Origin: Dechloromonas sp.
Lineage (GTDB): Bacteria > Pseudomonadota > Gammaproteobacteria > Burkholderiales > Rhodocyclaceae
Reading direction: 5' to 3'
NCBI GenBank assembly: GCA_028687035.1
Contig: JAQUAX010000002.1
Coordinates: 1-64,000, forward strand
DNA: 64,000 nucleotides
The notes beneath the pieces are model-generated. The model was not told the origin of the DNA. It worked only from the letters and a program-made list of their open reading frames with translations, and made no database searches. Below, piece by piece: positions 29,780 to 39,154 of the stretch (the first letter of the stretch is position 1; each line of letters opens with the position of its first letter). Made by a program: the position numbers and the translations under genes.

Positions 29780-30397
29780 TCATTGTTGCTGCTGTTCGCG
29801 GATCAGCGCCGCCATCGGATCGTCGCCGAGGGCCGCGATCAGGCTGGCCTGGTTGGCCGGCGGCTGGTTCTGGCTGACTTTCCATTTGCCGATCAGGCGG
29901 TCGATGAGGATCTCGATGCCGACGATGCCGGCCAGCATCCTGTCGATGTAGTCGGCCGGCGCGTCGCCGACCGCCCAGGGCCGGGCCAGTCCGGCCTCGT
30001 GTTCCGCGGTCAACGCGCTCACCTGGGCCAGAAGCCAGCCGGGATCGTCGATCGTGCGCAGGCGCCCGGCGGCGTGCACGGCGCAGTAGTTCCAGGTCGG
30101 AACGACCTTGCCGTGCCCGGCCTTGGTCGCATAGCCGGACGGGCTGATGTAGCGTTCGTGGCCCTGGAAAATGACCAGGATTTCGCTGTCGACCGCGCGG
30201 CGGGCCAGCGGGTTGCCGCGCGCGACGTGGCCGCGCAGCGTGCCGTGCGGGCCGGCCGATGCGTCGAGCTGCAGCGGCACGTGGTTGGCGTCCAGCCCGT
30301 CGTCGCCGTGCGTGACCAGGGTGGCGAGCGGATGCGCGCGCATCAGCGCATGCAGGCGGGCGGGGTCGCTGACTTCGAAATGGCGGGGCAGGTACAT
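29780..30397 (-). CDS. PaiB-type FMN-binding protein
   Basis: 205 residues. The start MYLPRHFEVSDPARLHALMRAHPLATLVTH and GHVARGNPLARR, then ATKAGHGKVVPTWNYCAVHAAG, are characteristic of the PaiB/FMN-binding negative regulator family, a split-barrel flavin protein. It is inserted between liuB (stop three bases upstream) and liuC, so it is co-transcribed. In Bacillus PaiB affects protease synthesis; no such role can be assumed here. Its presence in a leucine operon is unexplained. Confidence 0.85.
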   Translation of the reverse strand: MYLPRHFEVSDPARLHALMRAHPLATLVTHGDDGLDANHVPLQLDASAGPHGTLRGHVARGNPLARRAVDSEILVIFQGHERYISPSGYATKAGHGKVVPTWNYCAVHAAGRLRTIDDPGWLLAQVSALTAEHEAGLARPWAVGDAPADYIDRMLAGIVGIEILIDRLIGKWKVSQNQPPANQASLIAALGDDPMAALIREQQQQ

Positions 30398-30400
30398 GGC

Positions 30401-32008
30401 CTACATCCGGAAAATGCCGAACTTCGTTTCCTCGGCCGGCGCGTTCATCGCCGCCGACAGGCCGAGGCCGAGCACGCGCCGGGTGTCGGCCGGGTCGATG
30501 ATGCCATCGTCCCACAGCCGCGCCGACGCGTAGTAGGGATGGCCCTGCGTCTCGTACTGCTCGCGGATCGGCGCCTTGAAGGCTTCCTCGTCGGCGGCGC
30601 TCCAGCGGCCGCCGGCGGCCTCGATGCCGTCGCGGCGGACGGTGGCCAGCACGCCGGCCGCCTGTTCGCCGCCCATCACCGAGATGCGCGCGTTCGGCCA
30701 CATCCACAGGAAGCGCGGGCTGTAGGCGCGGCCGCACATGCCGTAGTTGCCGGCGCCGAAGCTGCCGCCGATGACGACGGTGAATTTGGGCACTTTCGCG
30801 GTCGCGACCGCGGTGACCATCTTGGCGCCGTCGCGTGCGATGCCGCCGTTTTCGTACTTGCGGCCGACCATGAAGCCGGTGATGTTCTGCAGGAAGACGA
30901 GCGGCACGCCGCGCTGGGCGCACAGCTCGATGAAATGCGCGCCTTTCAGCGCCGATTCCGAGAACAGGATGCCGTTGTTGGCGACGATGCCGACCGGGTA
31001 GCCGTGAATCTGCGCGAAGCCGCAGACCAGCGTCGTGCCGTAGCGCGCCTTGAATTCGTCGAAGTCGGAGCCGTCGACGAGGCGGGCGATGATTTCGCGG
31101 ACGTCGAAGGGCTTCTTCGGGTCGGTCGGGATCACGCCGTACAGTTCGTCGCCGGCGTACAGCGGTGCGGCCGGCGCGGTCGACGCGACCGGCAGGGTCT
31201 TTTTCCGGTTCAGGCGGCGGACGATGCGCCGCGCGATGGCCAGCGCGTGTGCGTCGTTCTCGGCCAGGTGGTCGGCGACGCCGGAGACGCGGGTATGCAC
31301 GTCGGCGCCGCCGAGATCCTCGGCGCTGACCACTTCGCCGGTCGCCGCCCTGACCAGCGGCGGGCCGCCGAGAAAGATCGTGCCCTGGTCGCGGACGATG
31401 ATCGCCTCGTCGCACATCGCCGGCACGTAGGCGCCGCCGGCCGTGCACGAGCCCATGACCGCGGCGATCTGCGGGATGCCGGCGGCCGACAGGTTGGCCT
31501 GGTTGAAGAAGATGCGGCCGAAGTGTTCCTTGTCCGGGAAGACCTCGTCCTGCATCGGCAGGAAGGCGCCGCCGGAATCGACCAGGTAGAGGCAGGGCAG
31601 GCGGTTTTCCAGCGCGATTTCCTGGGCGCGCAGGTGTTTCTTGACGGTCAGCGGGTAATAGGTGCCGCCCTTCACCGTCGCGTCGTTGGCGACGATCATG
31701 CACTCGACGCCCTCGACGCGGCCGATGCCGGCGATCACCGAGGCGGCGGGAACGTCGCCGCCGTACATGCCGTAGGCCGCGAACTGGCCGATTTCGAGGA
31801 AGGGCGTACCGGGGTCGAGCAGGCGGTCGACGCGCTCCCGGGGCAGCAGCTTGCCGCGTGCCAGATGCTTCTGGCGGGCGCTTTCCGGGCCGCCGAGGGC
31901 GATGCGGGCGGCCTTGTCGCGCAGTTCGTCGACCAGCGTCCGCATCGCCGCCGCGTTGGCCAGGAAGTCGGCGTTGCGCGGATTCAGCCGGGTTTTCAGG
32001 ATGCTCAT
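30401..32008 (-). CDS. liuB: Methylcrotonyl-CoA carboxylase, carboxyltransferase beta subunit
   Basis: 535 residues with paired crotonase-like carboxyltransferase domains: [59 protein letters not shown] and [20 protein letters not shown], ending [10 protein letters not shown]. These are the marks of the MCC beta subunit, including the acyl-CoA and biotin oxyanion loops. It pairs with LiuD. ATG 32008 is chosen to match the family start ([18 protein letters not shown]). Confidence 0.94.
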   Translation of the reverse strand: MSILKTRLNPRNADFLANAAAMRTLVDELRDKAARIALGGPESARQKHLARGKLLPRERVDRLLDPGTPFLEIGQFAAYGMYGGDVPAASVIAGIGRVEGVECMIVANDATVKGGTYYPLTVKKHLRAQEIALENRLPCLYLVDSGGAFLPMQDEVFPDKEHFGRIFFNQANLSAAGIPQIAAVMGSCTAGGAYVPAMCDEAIIVRDQGTIFLGGPPLVRAATGEVVSAEDLGGADVHTRVSGVADHLAENDAHALAIARRIVRRLNRKKTLPVASTAPAAPLYAGDELYGVIPTDPKKPFDVREIIARLVDGSDFDEFKARYGTTLVCGFAQIHGYPVGIVANNGILFSESALKGAHFIELCAQRGVPLVFLQNITGFMVGRKYENGGIARDGAKMVTAVATAKVPKFTVVIGGSFGAGNYGMCGRAYSPRFLWMWPNARISVMGGEQAAGVLATVRRDGIEAAGGRWSAADEEAFKAPIREQYETQGHPYYASARLWDDGIIDPADTRRVLGLGLSAAMNAPAEETKFGIFRM

Positions 32009-32055
32009 GTCGCCTCGCAGTCGTCGGGTGCCGGACGTGTCGGGTGGGTGGGGCG

Positions 32056-32655
32056 CTACAGCTGGCGCTCTTCCTTCAGCCATTTGCTGACCGGTTCGGG
32101 CCGGTAGGCCCGCATCGCGGCGAGCAGCTCGTCGAGGCTGCCGGCGGCCAGCGCCATCGCGCGGTTCGGCGCGCGCAGGAAGCCTTCGTCCACGGCGTGG
32201 TCGAACAGCGCCAGCAGCGGGTCGTAGAAGCCGTTCAGGTTGAGCAGGCCCATCGGTTTCACGTGGAACCCGAGCTGGCCCCAGGTCAGGATTTCGCAGA
32301 ATTCCTCGAAGGTGCCGAAGCCGCCGGGCAGCGCGATGAAGCCGTCGGCCAGTTCGGCCATGCGTGCCTTGCGCGTGTGCATCGAATCGACGACCTCGAG
32401 CCGGGTCAGGGTCCGGTGATCGACGTGGCGGCCGGCGACCTCCTTGCCCATCAGGGCTTCCGGAATGACGCCGGTGACCGTGCCGCCGGCGGCCAGGCAG
32501 GCGTCGGCGACGGCACCCATCAGGCCGACGTTGCCGCCGCCATAGACCAGTTCGATGCCGTCGGCCGCGAGGCGCCGGCCGAGATCCTCGGCGGCGGCGC
32601 GGTAGCGCGGGTCGTGGCCGGCGTTCGAGCCGCAGAAGACGCAGATCCGTTTCAT
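32056..32655 (-). CDS. LOG-family phosphoribohydrolase
   Basis: 199 residues with the two LOG motifs GGGNVGLMG and [10 protein letters not shown] plus the catalytic Arg/Glu region. Such enzymes cleave ribose-5-phosphate from nucleoside monophosphates; in plants and some bacteria the product is active cytokinin, elsewhere AMP is a substrate (TIGR00730 group). [15 protein letters not shown] is the usual N-terminus. It lies between liuB and the DsbA-like gene without obvious link to leucine use. Confidence 0.9.
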   Translation of the reverse strand: MKRICVFCGSNAGHDPRYRAAAEDLGRRLAADGIELVYGGGNVGLMGAVADACLAAGGTVTGVIPEALMGKEVAGRHVDHRTLTRLEVVDSMHTRKARMAELADGFIALPGGFGTFEEFCEILTWGQLGFHVKPMGLLNLNGFYDPLLALFDHAVDEGFLRAPNRAMALAAGSLDELLAAMRAYRPEPVSKWLKEERQL

Positions 32656-32662
32656 GGCGTCC

Positions 32663-33274
32663 TCAGAAGCCGCCGCTTTCCAGCCAGCGTTCGATCTGCG
32701 GCAGGCGGTCGGCGCCGAAGAAGGCCTCGCCGTCGATCAGCACGTGCGGCGAGCCGAAGACGCCGACGGCCAGCGCCCGGTCGCATTCATCCTTGAGCCG
32801 GGCCTTGATTTCCGGACTCTGCAGCGCGGCGGCCAGCGCTTCGCGGTCGACGCCCAGGTCGGCGGCGATTTCGAGCACGGTGTCCGGCGCCGAGATGTCG
32901 CGGTCGGCGACGAAAAAGGCGCGATAGACTGCGTGCGCGAAGCGGCGGGCCAGCGCGCAGTCCTGGCCGTGCAGCCAGTAGTAGGCGCGCGCGGCGTTCT
33001 GGGTCGGCAGCGGGAAGCGGCTGGGTGGGTTGTACGGGATGCCCATGAAGCGGGCCGAGCGCCGGAAGTCGTTCAGCATGTAGGCGGCCTTGCTGCCACT
33101 GCCGGCGACCGGCGGCCGGCTGTCCGTCGCCTGGAAGATCACGCCGAGCAGCACCGGGTGCCAGCGCACCTTGCGGCCGTGGCGGGCGGCGAGCTCGTCG
33201 ATCCGTTCGCTCATCAGGTAGCCGTACGGGCTGGAAAAATCGAACCAGAAATCGATCGTTGCGGGGTCGTTCAT
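32663..33274 (-). CDS. DsbA-family 2-hydroxychromene-2-carboxylate isomerase-like protein
   Basis: 203 residues of the thioredoxin-fold HCCA isomerase/GST-kappa group. [14 protein letters not shown] has Ser in place of the DsbA CxxC, typical of the GSH-dependent isomerases, and [21 protein letters not shown] closes the fold. True HCCA isomerases act in naphthalene breakdown; no such genes are nearby, so the substrate is open. It follows the EamA transporter after about 180 bases that contain only a tiny coupled ORF. Confidence 0.87.
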   Translation of the reverse strand: MNDPATIDFWFDFSSPYGYLMSERIDELAARHGRKVRWHPVLLGVIFQATDSRPPVAGSGSKAAYMLNDFRRSARFMGIPYNPPSRFPLPTQNAARAYYWLHGQDCALARRFAHAVYRAFFVADRDISAPDTVLEIAADLGVDREALAAALQSPEIKARLKDECDRALAVGVFGSPHVLIDGEAFFGADRLPQIERWLESGGF

Positions 33275-33342
33275 CGGGGTCTCCTCGAGGGGGCGGCTGC
33301 CGGCATTGATGGCCTTTTTCGCCGGTCGACCGCGGCGGGGTT

Positions 33343-33456
33343 TCAGTCGGCGAGCGCGACGCGCGCGATCGCCGGCTTCCGGATTGCGGGGGCGTCCTCG
33401 TCCATCCGGCAGACGCGGACGTCGCGGATCATTGCCTGTCGCTGCGCGGGGATCAT
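33343..33456 (-). CDS. Possible 37-residue peptide coupled to the EamA gene
   Basis: A short reading frame (starts MIPAQRQAMIRDVRVC) whose ATG overlaps the stop of the upstream transporter as ATGA. Composition is GC-rich at third positions but no family is recognised. It may be a real small protein or chance. Nothing else is seen in 33275-33342. Confidence 0.35.
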   Translation of the reverse strand: MIPAQRQAMIRDVRVCRMDEDAPAIRKPAIARVALAD

Positions 33457-34364
33457 GCTTTGCTCTCCAGGGAAGTCTTTTGCAGCGTGGCCAGCCAGAC
33501 GCCGGCGACGACCAGCAGGCCGCCGGCCAGCACCGGCAGGCCGAGCCGCTCGTCGAGCAGCACCGCGGCCTGCAGCACGGCGAAGACCGGCACCAGGTTG
33601 ATGAATACCGACGCGTGGCCGGCGCCCAGCCGGTGCACCGCGTCGGTGAACCAGGTGTAGGCGATCGCCGTGCCGAAAATGGCGAGGAACAGCATGCTCG
33701 TCCAGACCCGCCACGACCACGCGGCCGGATCGATGCCGCCCTGGACCAGCGCGCCGATCCCGAGCATCAGCGCGCCGGCCAGGCTGCCCCACAGCGTGGT
33801 TGCCAGCGGCGACAGCGATTTCGTGGCCTGGCGGCCGATGAAGGTGTAGGCGGCCCAGCTCAGCACGCAGCCGAAGATCAGCCATTCGCCGAGGCCGACG
33901 GTGCCGCGCAGCAGCGCCAGCGGATCGCCGTTGCCGAGCACGGTCAGGCAGCCGGCCAGTGCGACGACACTGCCGAGCGCCTTGCGCCGGGTCATCCGCT
34001 CCTGGCCGGCGAGCCAGGCGGCGAGTACGACGACGACCGGGTTCAGCGCGACGACCAGCGCGCCGCGCCCGGCCGGGATGCGCTGCAGCCCGAAGAAGAA
34101 GCACAGGCCGTACAGGAAGATGCCGAAGAAGCCGAGCCCGCACACCGTGCCCCAGGCCCGTGCCGAAGACGGCAGCGGGATGCCTCCTTCGGCGACCAGC
34201 GCGACCGCGGCCAGCGCCAGCGCGGCGACGAGGAAGCGGATCGACGCGACGGCGAGCGGCGCGCTCAGTTCCTGGGCGATGATGCGCCCGGCGATCCAGG
34301 TGCCTCCCCACATGGCCATCGCGGCGACCAGCCGGGCGTAGGTGAGCGGACGCGATTGCGGCAA
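33453..34364 (-). CDS. EamA/DMT-family transporter
   Basis: 303 residues with ten membrane segments in two repeated EamA halves: MAMWGGTWIAGRIIAQEL to about 140, then WLIFGCVLSWAAYTFIGRQA to the end. Such carriers export small metabolites such as amino acids. The TTG start at 34364 directly follows the TAA of the 49-residue ORF and is preceded by AAGGAAAGG, so translation is probably coupled. Substrate unknown. Confidence 0.88.
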   Translation of the reverse strand: MPQSRPLTYARLVAAMAMWGGTWIAGRIIAQELSAPLAVASIRFLVAALALAAVALVAEGGIPLPSSARAWGTVCGLGFFGIFLYGLCFFFGLQRIPAGRGALVVALNPVVVVLAAWLAGQERMTRRKALGSVVALAGCLTVLGNGDPLALLRGTVGLGEWLIFGCVLSWAAYTFIGRQATKSLSPLATTLWGSLAGALMLGIGALVQGGIDPAAWSWRVWTSMLFLAIFGTAIAYTWFTDAVHRLGAGHASVFINLVPVFAVLQAAVLLDERLGLPVLAGGLLVVAGVWLATLQKTSLESKA

Positions 34365-34514
34365 TTACGGCCTTTCCTTGCCGGCCGCCGTCGCTTCGTC
34401 GGCGGCCCCTGTCGCGACGGTGCCGGAATCGGCGGCGGGCTGGCCGGAAAAGCCGCCCCGGAGGCGGTCCACCGCGGCGCGGGCGGCGCCAAGGCTGGCG
34501 ATCGGATCGGACAT
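34365..34514 (-). CDS. Small hypothetical protein (49 residues)
   Basis: Starts MSDPIASLGAARAAVDRL with GGGAG nine bases upstream, then becomes Gly/Ala/Thr-rich and disordered. The TAA stop abuts the TTG start of the EamA gene. It sits 26 bases after the GNAT-carbonic anhydrase gene. No family recognised; the ribosome site and tight spacing argue for translation. Confidence 0.45.
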   Translation of the reverse strand: MSDPIASLGAARAAVDRLRGGFSGQPAADSGTVATGAADEATAAGKERP

Positions 34515-34540
34515 GCCGGTTTCTCCCGAAGACTCGTTGT

Positions 34541-35689
<1,149 letters not shown>

Positions 35690-35744
35690 GCTGTTCGGCT
35701 CCTAGTCGCGATGCCCCCGTGCCGGAGCGGCCGGCGGGGGCGTG

Positions 35745-35812
35745 TTATGCGTTTTCCGCGAAGGCTTCGCGGCCGATCAGCATTCTACGGATTTCCGGCG
35801 CGCCGGCCCCGG
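35745..35812 (-). pseudogene. Remnant of an acyl-CoA dehydrogenase 3' end
   Basis: The minus strand encodes GAGAPEIRRMLIGREAFAEN followed by Ala and TAA at 35745-35747. It aligns with the LiuA C-terminus ([20 protein letters not shown]) about 145 bases away. Nothing homologous continues upstream, so only about 22 codons of a second dehydrogenase remain. The rest of 35690-35889 shows no gene. Confidence 0.6.
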
Positions 35813-35889
35813 TTTGTCTCCGGGCAGCGTCTGCCGCCCCGTTCCGGGCCGCGCCCATGCCGCCCCGTCCCGACGTCCGGCCGGCCATG

Positions 35890-37062
35890 TCAGCGGGTCT
35901 CCGCCATCAGCTCGCGGCCGACCAGCATGCGGCGGATTTCCGAGGTGCCGGCCCCGATCTCGTACAGCTTGGCGTCGCGCCACAGGCGCCCGGTCGGGTA
36001 GTCGCTGGTATAGCCGGCGCCGCCCAGCGCCTGGATCGCCTCGCCGGCCATCCAGGTCGCCTTCTCCGCGGCGTACAGGATCGCGCCGGCCGCGTCCTTG
36101 CGCAGCGTCCGGGCGTGGTCGCCGGCGTCGCAGGCCCGGCCGACGGCATAGACGTAGGCGCGGGTCGCCTGCCAGGTCGTGTACAGGTCGGCCAGCTTGC
36201 CCTGCATCAGCTGGAATTCCCCGATCGCCCGGCCGAACTGCCGGCGTTCGTGCAGGTAGGGCAGGACGACGTCCATGCAGGCCGCCATGATGCCGAGCGG
36301 GCCGCCGCACAGCACGGCGCGCTCGTAGTCGAGGCCGGACATCAGCACCCTGACGCCGTTGCCGACGCCGCCCAGCACGTTTTCCTCCGGTACCTCGCAA
36401 TCGTCGAAGAACAGCGGGAAGGTGTTGGAGCCGCGCATGCCCAGCTTGTCGAGGTGGCGGCCGTGCGTGAAGCCAGCAAACCCTTTCTCGACGATGAAGG
36501 CGGTGATACCGTTGGCGCCGGCCGCCGGGTCGGTCTTCGCATAGACGACCAGGGTGTCGGCATCGCCGCCGTTGGTGATCCACATCTTCGAGCCGTTCAG
36601 CACGTAGCGCTCGCCCTTCCGGTCGGCGCGCAGCGTCATCGACACGACGTCGGAACCGGCGTCGGGCTCCGACATCGCCAGCGCGCCGACGTGTTCGCCC
36701 GAGATCAGCCGGGGCAGGTATCTGTCCTTCTGCGCGGCGCTGCCGTTGCGGCGGATCTGGTTTACGCACAGATTCGAGTGTGCACCGTAGGACAGCCCGA
36801 CCGACGCCGAGGCGCGCGAGATTTCCTCGAGGGCGACGATGTGCGCCAGGTAGCCGAGATCGGTGCCGCCGTATTCCTCGCCGGCGGTCAGGCCGAGCAG
36901 GCCCATGTCGCCGAACTTGCGCCAGAGATCGGCCGGGAATTCGTTGTCGCGGTCGATCCGGGCGGCGCGCGGCGCGATTTCGGCGTCGGCGAAGGCCTTC
37001 ACCGCGTCGCGCAAGGCTTCCATGTCGGCGCCGAGGCCGAAGTCGAGGCTGGGAATGTTCAT
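35890..37062 (-). CDS. liuA: Isovaleryl-CoA dehydrogenase
   Basis: 390 residues of the acyl-CoA dehydrogenase family. [37 protein letters not shown] and [19 protein letters not shown] form the FAD/substrate site. The segment with [22 protein letters not shown] carries the region where isovaleryl-CoA dehydrogenases hold their catalytic base. It oxidises isovaleryl-CoA to 3-methylcrotonyl-CoA, passing electrons to ETF. It is the first catabolic gene after liuR and the thioesterase. Confidence 0.93.
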   Translation of the reverse strand: MNIPSLDFGLGADMEALRDAVKAFADAEIAPRAARIDRDNEFPADLWRKFGDMGLLGLTAGEEYGGTDLGYLAHIVALEEISRASASVGLSYGAHSNLCVNQIRRNGSAAQKDRYLPRLISGEHVGALAMSEPDAGSDVVSMTLRADRKGERYVLNGSKMWITNGGDADTLVVYAKTDPAAGANGITAFIVEKGFAGFTHGRHLDKLGMRGSNTFPLFFDDCEVPEENVLGGVGNGVRVLMSGLDYERAVLCGGPLGIMAACMDVVLPYLHERRQFGRAIGEFQLMQGKLADLYTTWQATRAYVYAVGRACDAGDHARTLRKDAAGAILYAAEKATWMAGEAIQALGGAGYTSDYPTGRLWRDAKLYEIGAGTSEIRRMLVGRELMAETR

Positions 37063-37108
37063 CGGCTTGTCTCCGTGTGATCGCAGCGCCCGTCCGGTCG
37101 GCGGACCG

Positions 37109-37552
37109 CTATTTTTCGGCCTTGCCGTGCATCACCATGATGGTCTGCTGCATCAGCGCGCACAGCGCTTCCCGGCCTTCCCCGACGGCAAACACTTCGG
37201 CCTGGGTGACGATCAGCGTGCGCCCGGGGCGCACGACCTTGCCGCGCGCGATCAGGTGCTCGCCGTCGGCCGGGGCGACCAGGTTCATCTTGTATTCGAC
37301 GGTCAGCACCGAGGCGCTGGCCGGCACGACGCTCATCGCCGCGTAGCCGGCCGCCGAGTCGGCGATCATGCCGACGACGCCGCCATGCACGAAGCCGTGC
37401 TGCTGTTCGACGCCGGACCAGTGCGGCAGGCGGATTTCGACGCGGCCCGGTTCGACGGCGGACAGGCTGGCGCGGATCAGCGCCATCGCATGCTGGCGGT
37501 CGAAGCTGGCGTGGATGCGCTCGGCGAAATGGGGATCGGTATTCGTCTTCAT
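37109..37552 (-). CDS. PaaI-type hotdog thioesterase
   Basis: 147 residues of the PaaI/YbgC hotdog family: [23 protein letters not shown] holds the HGG active-site motif, followed by [16 protein letters not shown]. It probably hydrolyses short or branched acyl-CoAs, perhaps recycling CoA when isovaleryl-CoA accumulates. It lies between liuR and liuA, and the palindrome at 37572 sits just upstream, so it is likely the first gene controlled by LiuR. Confidence 0.88.
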   Translation of the reverse strand: MKTNTDPHFAERIHASFDRQHAMALIRASLSAVEPGRVEIRLPHWSGVEQQHGFVHGGVVGMIADSAAGYAAMSVVPASASVLTVEYKMNLVAPADGEHLIARGKVVRPGRTLIVTQAEVFAVGEGREALCALMQQTIMVMHGKAEK

Positions 37553-37571
37553 GGCAGCCGATTTTATTGAC

Positions 37572-37589
37572 GTTGACGTTAACGTCAAC
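37572..37589. promoter_or_regulatory. Perfect 18-base palindrome, candidate LiuR operator
   Basis: GTTGACGTT-AACGTCAAC is perfectly symmetrical. It lies 20 bases from the thioesterase ATG and overlaps a TTGACG -35-like element with a TAAAAT downstream on the minus strand. MerR-family regulators bind such palindromes between -35 and -10. A half-repeat (TTGACG) precedes it. Confidence 0.65.
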
Positions 37590-37605
37590 TGGCGCGGCGA
37601 AAAAA

Positions 37606-37998
37606 TCAGCCGGCGTTCCGGCGGGCCAGTTCGTCCCGGCAAAGCGTTTCGAACTGGGCGATTTCGGCCAGCATCGCTTCGATGTCCTCGCGCTGCTGCA
37701 GCAGCACGGCACGCCGCTTGTCGATGACGCGCAGGCATTCGAGCAGTTGCGGGGTTTCGTCGCCGGTCGAGGCGTACATCCCGATCAGGTCCTTGATTTC
37801 GGCCAGGCTCAGGCCGAGGCGCTTGCCGCGCAGCGCCATCTTCAGCCGGGCGCGGTCGCGCCGCGTGAAGATCCGCCTGCTGCCTTCGCGCTGCGGCGCC
37901 ACGATGCCCTGGTCTTCCCAGAAGCGGATGGTGCGCGGCGTGATGCCGAACTCGCGGGCGAGGTCGGAGATGGCGAAGGTGGCGGCCGTCGGGCTCAT
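37606..37998 (-). CDS. liuR: MerR-family regulator of the leucine/isovalerate genes
   Basis: 130 residues. MerR helix-turn-helix start FAISDLAREFGITPRTIRFWEDQGI with REGSRRIFTRRDRARL, a linker, then a coiled-coil helix at the C-terminus. The RxIFxxRDRARLKM signature and position next to liuA match LiuR, which represses liu genes until branched acyl-CoAs accumulate. ATG 37998 is preceded by AGGAG at six bases; in-frame upstream codons are not conserved-looking. Confidence 0.88.
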   Translation of the reverse strand: MSPTAATFAISDLAREFGITPRTIRFWEDQGIVAPQREGSRRIFTRRDRARLKMALRGKRLGLSLAEIKDLIGMYASTGDETPQLLECLRVIDKRRAVLLQQREDIEAMLAEIAQFETLCRDELARRNAG

Positions 37999-38095
37999 GG
38001 GGTCTCCTGAAGTGCGGCGAAGTAGAGCAGATGCGGGGGCATTTTTCAATCGGCGGCCGTATGCTAGCCTCCCCGGCAAAACTCCCGAGAAATCC

Positions 38096-39136
38096 ATGTC
38101 CCTGCATTACCCCCATCCGCATCCGCCGGACGCCGGCGGACTCGTCGAGGTCGCGCCCGGCGTCTTCTGGCTGCGCATGCCGCTGCCCTTCCAGCTCGAC
38201 CACATCAATCTCTGGCTGCTGCGCGACGGCCCGGGGTGGACGCTCGTCGACACCGGTTTTCCGGACGACGGCGTGCGGGCGGCCTGGGAGCGGATACTCG
38301 AACGGCTGGACGGCCCGGTGACCCGCCTGATCGTCACCCATTTCCATCCCGACCACCTGGGGCTGGCGACCTGGCTGATGGAGCGTACCGGCGCGCCCCT
38401 GGCGATGACCTGCGGCGAATTCCTGACCGCCCACGCGGTGTGGAACGAGGTCGGCGGTCACGGCGCGCGCTTCATGGTCGAGCAGTTCCGCCAGCACGGG
38501 CTGGACGCCGATCGCCTGGCCCGCTTCGCGACGCGCGGCTCGGGCTACCGCAAGGCGGTGCCGGCGCTGCCCGAGCACTATCACCGGCTGAAGGCGGGCG
38601 ATGCGCCGGTCATCGGCGGCCATCGCTGGCGGGTACTGATCGGGAATGGCCATGCGCCGGAACATATGGCGCTTTACTGCCCGGAACTCGGCGTGTTAAT
38701 TTCCGGAGACATGCTTTTGCCGAGAATTTCCACCAATATCAGCGTGTTTGCAGCGACCCCCGAAGCCGATGCGTTGCGCTGGTATCTCGAGTCGCTCGAC
38801 GACATGGCGCGCGAAATTCCGGAAACGACCCTGGTGCTGCCGTCGCATGGCCTGCCTTTCGTCGGCGTCAAGCCGCGGGTGGATGCCCTGCACGCGCACC
38901 ACGAAGATCGGTTGCATGCCTTGGAGAACAGCTGTGAACGAGCGCCGCAGAGCGCCGCCGAGTTGCTCGATGTCCTGTTCAATCGGGCGCTCGATACACA
39001 CCAGACAATGTTCGCGATGGGCGAGGCGATCGCTCATCTGAACTACCTTGAACAAGCCGGTCGGTTATCGCGCAGCACGGGGACCGACGGAGTGATTCGC
39101 TATTCGCGGTTGCGGCACCCACCCGCCGCGCACTGA
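38096..39136 (+). CDS. MBL-fold metallo-hydrolase
   Basis: 346 residues. VTHFHPDHLGLATWL is the HxHxDH zinc motif, with NGHAPEHM, ISGDMLLPR and LPSHGLPF supplying further ligands. The C-terminal third is helical, as in the group that includes beta-lactamase-like hydrolases near PHA genes. Substrate unknown. It is divergent from liuR, and phaC starts 18 bases after its stop, so they may share a transcript. Confidence 0.87.
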   Translation: MSLHYPHPHPPDAGGLVEVAPGVFWLRMPLPFQLDHINLWLLRDGPGWTLVDTGFPDDGVRAAWERILERLDGPVTRLIVTHFHPDHLGLATWLMERTGAPLAMTCGEFLTAHAVWNEVGGHGARFMVEQFRQHGLDADRLARFATRGSGYRKAVPALPEHYHRLKAGDAPVIGGHRWRVLIGNGHAPEHMALYCPELGVLISGDMLLPRISTNISVFAATPEADALRWYLESLDDMAREIPETTLVLPSHGLPFVGVKPRVDALHAHHEDRLHALENSCERAPQSAAELLDVLFNRALDTHQTMFAMGEAIAHLNYLEQAGRLSRSTGTDGVIRYSRLRHPPAAH

Positions 39137-39154
39137 CAGAGAGGGAGTTTGAAG

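Noticed and set aside
29060-32107. A 1015-codon plus-strand frame across liuC and liuB
   Set aside because: Shadow frame produced by GC-rich codon use; the minus strand holds well-defined genes.
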